Part shown: positions 14,390-17,520 of the stretch, piece by piece | Numbering within the stretch: position 1 is the first letter of the stretch | How the letters are laid out: each line of letters starts with the position of its first letter | Assembly: GCA_033720975.1 (NCBI GenBank) | Contig: JAWWBL010000034.1 | Location: 1-17,520, forward strand | From: JAWWBL01 sp033720975 | GTDB lineage: Bacteria; Actinomycetota; Acidimicrobiia; Spongiisociales; ZC4RG35 | Length of the DNA stretch: 17,520 nt | Direction: 5' to 3' | Program-made: the position numbers and the translations under genes | Notes under the pieces: model-generated | The model's database searches: none | Seen by the model: only the letters and a program-made list of their open reading frames with translations | What the model was told of the DNA's origin: nothing

Positions 14390-15190
14390 TCACCCACCAC
14401 CGGCGGATAGGTCGTAGCCGAGGTCGCGGAGCAGGTTCGCGACGACGGCACTCCCCTTCTCAGACAGATGGCGCCGGTCGGGGTCGAGGTAGTCCTGGTT
14501 CATCGGTCCCTCGTAGACACCGGGAGCGTGCAGCGCCTCGAGCGCATCGGCCACCCGGAGGTTGCGCTCCTTGGCGATGCGCTCGACCGCGTCGAAGAAC
14601 TCGACCAAGTAGCCAGCCAGAACCCTCCAGCACTGACTCCCCCATTCGCAAAACCGCTCAACGACCCAGGTGCCGACCGTGAACACCGAAATCAGGGCTT
14701 CGTCCGGTCCCCGTAGCGCGAGCAGCTCATCCAATATGGCCTCGGTTCGATCCACAGTTCCGGCCAACGCTTCTCGAAGACAGTCCTGGTTGTCGTCGCC
14801 ACCACAATTTCCACCGAGCGAATAAGTCAGCACAGGGTTTTCGAAGTCGCTGTATATGGCTCCTATGGTGATTACCTCGGCGTTGGCTAGAAGGCTGCGC
14901 AACTCCTCGTCGGTGCGGATGCGTTCGAGAAACGCGTCTGATTTAGCCCGGCCGGTAGTCCGTTGGTGGTAGGTGACGCTCACCCCGAGGTCCTCTTCAA
15001 TGAATGACGCGTAGGTCTCTGGCCAGGTAGCCGATGCGGTGAAACTCGAGCCGAGTGCAACGTAGTCCCACTGGTCGCCGAGCACTTCCACCGCTGGGAC
15101 GGCGCCGGACGCGGTCTGGCCCCCACACGCACCGATCCCGACAGCCATTGCCACAAGCAGGACCCGAAGGCATCCAGGCCTCGCGGACAT
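14390..15190 (-). CDS. SGNH/GDSL-like lipoprotein
   Basis: Probably a cell-envelope lipoprotein with an SGNH-hydrolase fold. From ATG 15190 it has 266 residues: a signal peptide with hydrophobic core at 8-18 and lipobox IGAC (Cys22), then YVALGSSFTAS at 43-53, where Ser49 matches the GDSL nucleophile, and near the C-terminus DPDRRHLSEKG, where Asp238 and His241 match the family DxxH pair. The block normally carrying the oxyanion Asn (GxND) reads ITIGAIYSDF, without Asn at the expected position, so activity is uncertain. Four further cysteines could form disulfides. The start is supported by AAGGGG seven bases upstream; the frame is open much further upstream, but that part is the shadow of the next gene. 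It begins 44 bases after the membrane protein's stop, so it is probably the last gene of the sigma-factor operon. Confidence 0.75.
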   Translation of the reverse strand: MSARPGCLRVLLVAMAVGIGACGGQTASGAVPAVEVLGDQWDYVALGSSFTASATWPETYASFIEEDLGVSVTYHQRTTGRAKSDAFLERIRTDEELRSLLANAEVITIGAIYSDFENPVLTYSLGGNCGGDDNQDCLREALAGTVDRTEAILDELLALRGPDEALISVFTVGTWVVERFCEWGSQCWRVLAGYLVEFFDAVERIAKERNLRVADALEALHAPGVYEGPMNQDYLDPDRRHLSEKGSAVVANLLRDLGYDLSAGGG

Positions 15191-15234
15191 GTCTTGTCCC
15201 CTTGGTTTCCCCGATCGCCGATTGCGCATTTTCC

Positions 15235-16581
15235 TCACGGCTCCGGCGTGCCTATGTAGATCATGTGTTCGGTGAGAAGGACAACCGTGGTACCCGCGAT
15301 TTCGACGTGGTTGGAAGCATCGCTGATCGGGTCTGGAAGAACCCGCCTGCTCCAGACTCGACCGTCGGTGGAGAACTCGACGACAGCGTTCAGTGGCGGC
15401 CAGAGCCCATCTTCGAAGTCCCAGTCCGGTTGAATCGCTTCGTAGGGCACGACTATCCCGTTCTCTCCCGCGCCAACTGTCACCTCTCCTCGCCTCAAAA
15501 CGGACAACTCCTCGGGCAAGATTGGCGTCACGGTTTTCGTCGAGATCCTCCAAAGTGAACCCAGGTGGACGGCAACAGCCTCATCCTTCCATGCAACGAG
15601 GCCGCGAGGACACTCGTTGAGAGTGTGGATGTGTTCCCACTTCATGGCATCCCTTGAGTGCCAGACTCCACACCCGCCACGATCCAGTCCCGTCAGGATG
15701 AAACCACCATCCACGGCGGCGGCGAGGACCAGTATGCGATCCCCGGGGATCTCGGTAAGAGGCGACCATTCGAACCCGTCATTGCTGTGCCACGCGGCAA
15801 GGCTGCCCGGGTCGGGTCCCTCGACGATGAGTAGGGCGCCCCGGTCCCCGGCCGTGACAGTGACTTCGGGACGACACAAGCCGTCAGGCTCGCACCACGT
15901 CTGAGGATCGGTGTAGCTGTCGGGCAGCTGCAGCTGCTGAATCTCGAAACGCCCGGTCCTCGAGTCGAGAGTCAAGACGTCAGGGAATGAGACAGCGATG
16001 ACGACCCCATTCCATGCTGTGATCTCGCTGTTGCGATCGCTGCTCACCATCGGTCGGAGCTCGTCGGATGGGGTGATGTCAGTCCAGGAACGACCGTCTT
16101 CCGACGACAACCAGTAGGTCCCGGGGCCCAACTGCGACGATCCGATTATGGACATGTAGAACCTGTCGTGGTCGGCAACCAGCCACTCGGCTCTCGTGCC
16201 ACCTAGGGGCAGCGGGGCGGCCTGCCACACCAGGGCGGGCCCCGACCCGCCTGGTTGGACCGGAAAGACTGGGTCGATCGGCTGGATGGGAAGAGTCATG
16301 TCGATCGGATCGGGTTGCTGGGCCGGTGGTGCATCGGTTTGGCCTGCCATCAAGCTGACGGCCAGACCGACGGCGATCACTCCAAGCACCACTGCAACCG
16401 CCAGGACCGGTCCCCTCATCCGACTGCGAGGCGCGGGAACGGGCGGTGACAAAGGTATTTCAATTCCCATCACCTGCTCGACACTGGGTCGCAATTCGGC
16501 CAGCTGAGAGGGGAGGGACTCCGAACCAGGATATGGATCAGCGCGTCTGAGTTGGCTCTGCACTTCTTCTCGACCCGTCAC
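15235..16581 (-). CDS. Single-span membrane protein with extracellular Asp-box (BNR-like) repeats, possible anti-sigma or sensor
   Basis: The 448-residue protein has a short cytoplasmic N-terminus (about 57 residues, RSRMRG before the membrane), one transmembrane helix at about 58-80, a Pro/Gln-rich linker, and a large exported domain. That domain contains four Asp-box-like motifs: SSEDGRSW 159-166, HSNDGFEW 265-272, HSRDAMKW 308-315 and FSTDGRVW 403-410, typical of BNR/sialidase-like beta-propellers. The start is GTG at 16581, overlapping the sigma-factor stop as GTGA, with GGAGAGG six bases upstream; the longer open frame upstream just overlaps the sigma gene. By position it is a candidate membrane anti-sigma factor or sensor. 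The cytoplasmic part shows no HxxxCxxC zinc anti-sigma motif, so that role is inferred from context alone. Confidence 0.8.
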   Translation of the reverse strand: MTGREEVQSQLRRADPYPGSESLPSQLAELRPSVEQVMGIEIPLSPPVPAPRSRMRGPVLAVAVVLGVIAVGLAVSLMAGQTDAPPAQQPDPIDMTLPIQPIDPVFPVQPGGSGPALVWQAAPLPLGGTRAEWLVADHDRFYMSIIGSSQLGPGTYWLSSEDGRSWTDITPSDELRPMVSSDRNSEITAWNGVVIAVSFPDVLTLDSRTGRFEIQQLQLPDSYTDPQTWCEPDGLCRPEVTVTAGDRGALLIVEGPDPGSLAAWHSNDGFEWSPLTEIPGDRILVLAAAVDGGFILTGLDRGGCGVWHSRDAMKWEHIHTLNECPRGLVAWKDEAVAVHLGSLWRISTKTVTPILPEELSVLRRGEVTVGAGENGIVVPYEAIQPDWDFEDGLWPPLNAVVEFSTDGRVWSRRVLPDPISDASNHVEIAGTTVVLLTEHMIYIGTPEP

Positions 16582-17123
16582 ACCTGCCTCCTCTCCACGC
16601 GGAAGAACTTCTGTCTCGAAGTGCCGGGGACACCCAGCTCCGCTCCGAGGCGATCCAAGGCTCGATGAAGTCGTTTCGAAGCTGCATTCTCCGAACATCT
16701 CAACGCCAGAGCCAGATCGCGCCGGGACAGGCCTTCCCAGCAAGCCAACATCAGGACTTCCCTGTCGGTGGCTCCCAACTTGCTCATCGAGGCAACCACG
16801 CGATCGCGTTCATCGTCCTCGATCACTGCGGCATCGGCGCCGGGCACGTCCGTCGAGGCGCTATGAGTTCGTTGTATGAGGCGACGCCACCGCTTCTCGG
16901 AGCGCAGCTCGTTTGAGACCACCCTCCTCGCCACGCCGTAGAGCCATGGCAGCGGGCGGTCCCATTGAAAGTCCCTCCGTCTCCGCCAAGCAATCGTGAA
17001 AGTCTCGGCTGCGGCATCAGAGGCCACCTCCTCGGGCAAGCGACGCAGGCAATATCTCAAGACCGCACCGAAATGGCCTTCGTACACGTCCTTGAAGGCG
17101 GCAGCCTCTTGCAGATGGTCCAT
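16578..17123 (-). CDS. ECF-type RNA polymerase sigma factor
   Basis: Extracytoplasmic-function sigma factor: recruits RNA polymerase to a small regulon, commonly under a membrane regulator encoded next door. The 181 residues contain region 2 at about 10-76 (YEGHFGAVLRYCLRRL, DAAAETFTIAWRR, PLPWLYGVARRVVSNELR) and region 4 at about 112-160 (LGATDREVLMLACWEGLSRR, DLALALRCSENAASKRLHRA) with the helix-turn-helix. The start at 17123 is chosen for an AGAGAGG ribosome-binding site six bases upstream; in-frame ATG 17150 and TTG 17174 are alternatives. The stop overlaps the next gene as GTGA, so the two are translationally coupled. No C-terminal extension of the SnoaL type is present. Confidence 0.93.
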   Translation of the reverse strand: MDHLQEAAAFKDVYEGHFGAVLRYCLRRLPEEVASDAAAETFTIAWRRRRDFQWDRPLPWLYGVARRVVSNELRSEKRWRRLIQRTHSASTDVPGADAAVIEDDERDRVVASMSKLGATDREVLMLACWEGLSRRDLALALRCSENAASKRLHRALDRLGAELGVPGTSRQKFFRVERRQV

Positions 17124-17278
17124 GCCAAGCCTCTCTGACCTTCTCACCATGTCTATGTCCGGACAACCACGCAAGTGCCAAATTCATTAATCAGGTGAGC
17201 GGTCAACAACGAGAGAGCCGGAGGCCTGAGATTCCGGGCATGGCCGGGGGCGAGGCGGACTCCACGTTCACAACTAAC
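17124..17278. promoter_or_regulatory. Upstream region of the ECF sigma operon
   Basis: 155 bases lie between the sigma start and the terminator of the tRNA remnant. The minus strand holds an AT-rich patch around 17179-17190 (CTGATTAATGAATT) that could belong to a promoter. No ECF-type AAC...CGT pair or vegetative -35/-10 pair is convincing, so autoregulation is neither supported nor excluded. Confidence 0.3.
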
Positions 17279-17306
17279 AAAGCCCGGGCCGTGGGGCCCA
17301 GGCTTT
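17279..17306 (-). terminator. Intrinsic terminator behind the tRNA-Met remnant
   Basis: On the minus strand AAAGCCTGGGCC and GGCCCGGGCTTT pair over 12 bp (one G-T wobble) around CCAC, followed by GTTAGTTGT. It begins 10 bases after the tRNA 3' end, the place of a tRNA gene's own terminator. This suggests the DNA to its left is the original chromosomal flank of that tRNA. Confidence 0.75.
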
Positions 17307-17316
17307 GGAATTTCGG

Positions 17317-17358
17317 TAGCGGGGGCGGGATTTGAACCCGCGACCTTCGGGTTATGAG
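17317..17358 (-). pseudogene. 3' half of tRNA-Met(CAT), likely attachment-site scar of an integrated element
   Basis: Read on the minus strand, the sequence has the whole 3' half of an elongator-type tRNA-Met: anticodon loop CTCATAA (anticodon CAT at 17354-17356), the 3' anticodon strand CCCGA, variable loop AGGTC, T-arm GCGGG-TTCAAAT-CCCGC and acceptor strand CCCCGCT with discriminator A. CCA is not encoded. Upstream of the anticodon loop the match stops at once: the five bases that should pair with CCCGA read TCTAA, and no D-arm or 5' acceptor strand follows within the window. It cannot be a working tRNA. A break exactly at the anticodon loop is the signature of tyrosine-recombinase integration into a tRNA gene. 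Confidence 0.8.
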
Positions 17359-17520
17359 TTAGACGAGTGTGTCCGGGGCGGTGATTGGCAGTCCGCCTAG
17401 CGGCTGTTCGTCTAGGTCGCCGCCTTGCCTCTGGCCGTGGGCACTGCTGAGTGGCGTTGCGTCCGCCTCGGTTCGTTTGACACAGGAGGGACACTGGGGA
17501 TTCGCTTTAATCACCCTCTA
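17359..17520. other. Terminal stretch, probable end of an integrated element; no gene
   Basis: 162 bases to the right edge without a supported coding region. It has a perfect 7-bp inverted repeat TAGACGA (17360-17366) / TCGTCTA (17408-17414) enclosing a smaller palindrome CCGC-CTA-GCGG (17393-17403), all next to the tRNA break. This is compatible with recombinase or excisionase binding sites, though it may be chance. The integrase gene, if there is one, would be beyond the window. Confidence 0.4.

Noticed and set aside
15191..15553. N-terminal extension of the SGNH lipoprotein frame
   Set aside because: It overlaps the end of the membrane-sensor gene, is arginine-rich, and would bury the signal peptide and lipobox that follow a good ribosome-binding site at 15190.
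16582..16743. N-terminal extension of the Asp-box membrane protein
   Set aside because: It lies within the sigma-factor gene; the GTG at 16581 with the GTGA overlap and an upstream GGAGAGG explains the start.
17317..17420. Group I intron interrupting the tRNA anticodon loop
   Set aside because: Known bacterial introns do insert there, but the bases before the break do not end in the G such introns need and no P7-like core pairing is visible. Only 162 bases are available, so it is not fully excluded.
17153..17494. 113-codon open frame on the minus strand including the tRNA remnant
   Set aside because: Its NPKVAGSNPAPAT-like segment is simply the tRNA 3' half translated, a known source of false proteins.
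1..17520. CRISPR array, rRNA or transposase
   Set aside because: No regularly spaced repeats, no rRNA-like stretches and no DDE or recombinase protein were seen in any frame.

Overview
This is a GC-rich bacterial chromosome segment, most likely from a high-GC actinobacterium, perhaps of the Acidimicrobiia type. That placement is inferred from gene content and GTG/TTG start use, not from a marker gene. Most genes lie on the minus strand; only a small secreted-protein gene and the nicotinate phosphoribosyltransferase gene lie on the plus strand.

Left part (1-3.8 kb): a SulP-family anion permease runs off the left edge. Next come a PaaK-type phenylacetate-CoA ligase, a divergent gene for a 71-residue exported protein, a CsbD-like stress protein with a sigma-B-like promoter, and a four-helix membrane protein of unknown function.

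Central part (3.9-7.6 kb): a complete frdABCD operon encodes a quinol:fumarate reductase of the E. coli type (flavoprotein, iron-sulfur protein, two membrane anchors). Its cistrons overlap, and a small TPR-like gene follows 13 nt downstream. FrdA carries the Glu found next to the flavin-linking His in fumarate reductases.

Middle-right (7.75-14.2 kb): a large signalling protein joins a class III nucleotide cyclase, a P-loop NTPase of the NB-ARC/STAND type and a TPR tail. It is divergent from pncB. pncB converges on pncA, so nicotinamidase and nicotinate phosphoribosyltransferase, the two enzymes that turn nicotinamide into nicotinate mononucleotide for NAD salvage, sit 9 nt apart. pncA follows directly behind a CNNM/CorC-type CBS membrane protein.

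Right part (14.4-17.1 kb): a three-gene unit encodes an ECF sigma factor, a single-span membrane protein with four Asp-box (BNR-like) motifs outside the membrane (start overlapping the sigma gene by GTGA), and an SGNH-fold lipoprotein. It looks like a cell-envelope signalling module in which the membrane protein fills the anti-sigma position but lacks the usual zinc anti-sigma motif.

Far right (17.28-17.52 kb): the 3' half of a tRNA-Met(CAT), broken at the anticodon loop and followed by a terminator, is what a tyrosine-recombinase element leaves when it inserts into a tRNA gene. The orientation puts host chromosome to the left and the start of an integrated element to the right, beyond the window. 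No CRISPR array, rRNA, complete tRNA or transposase is visible.
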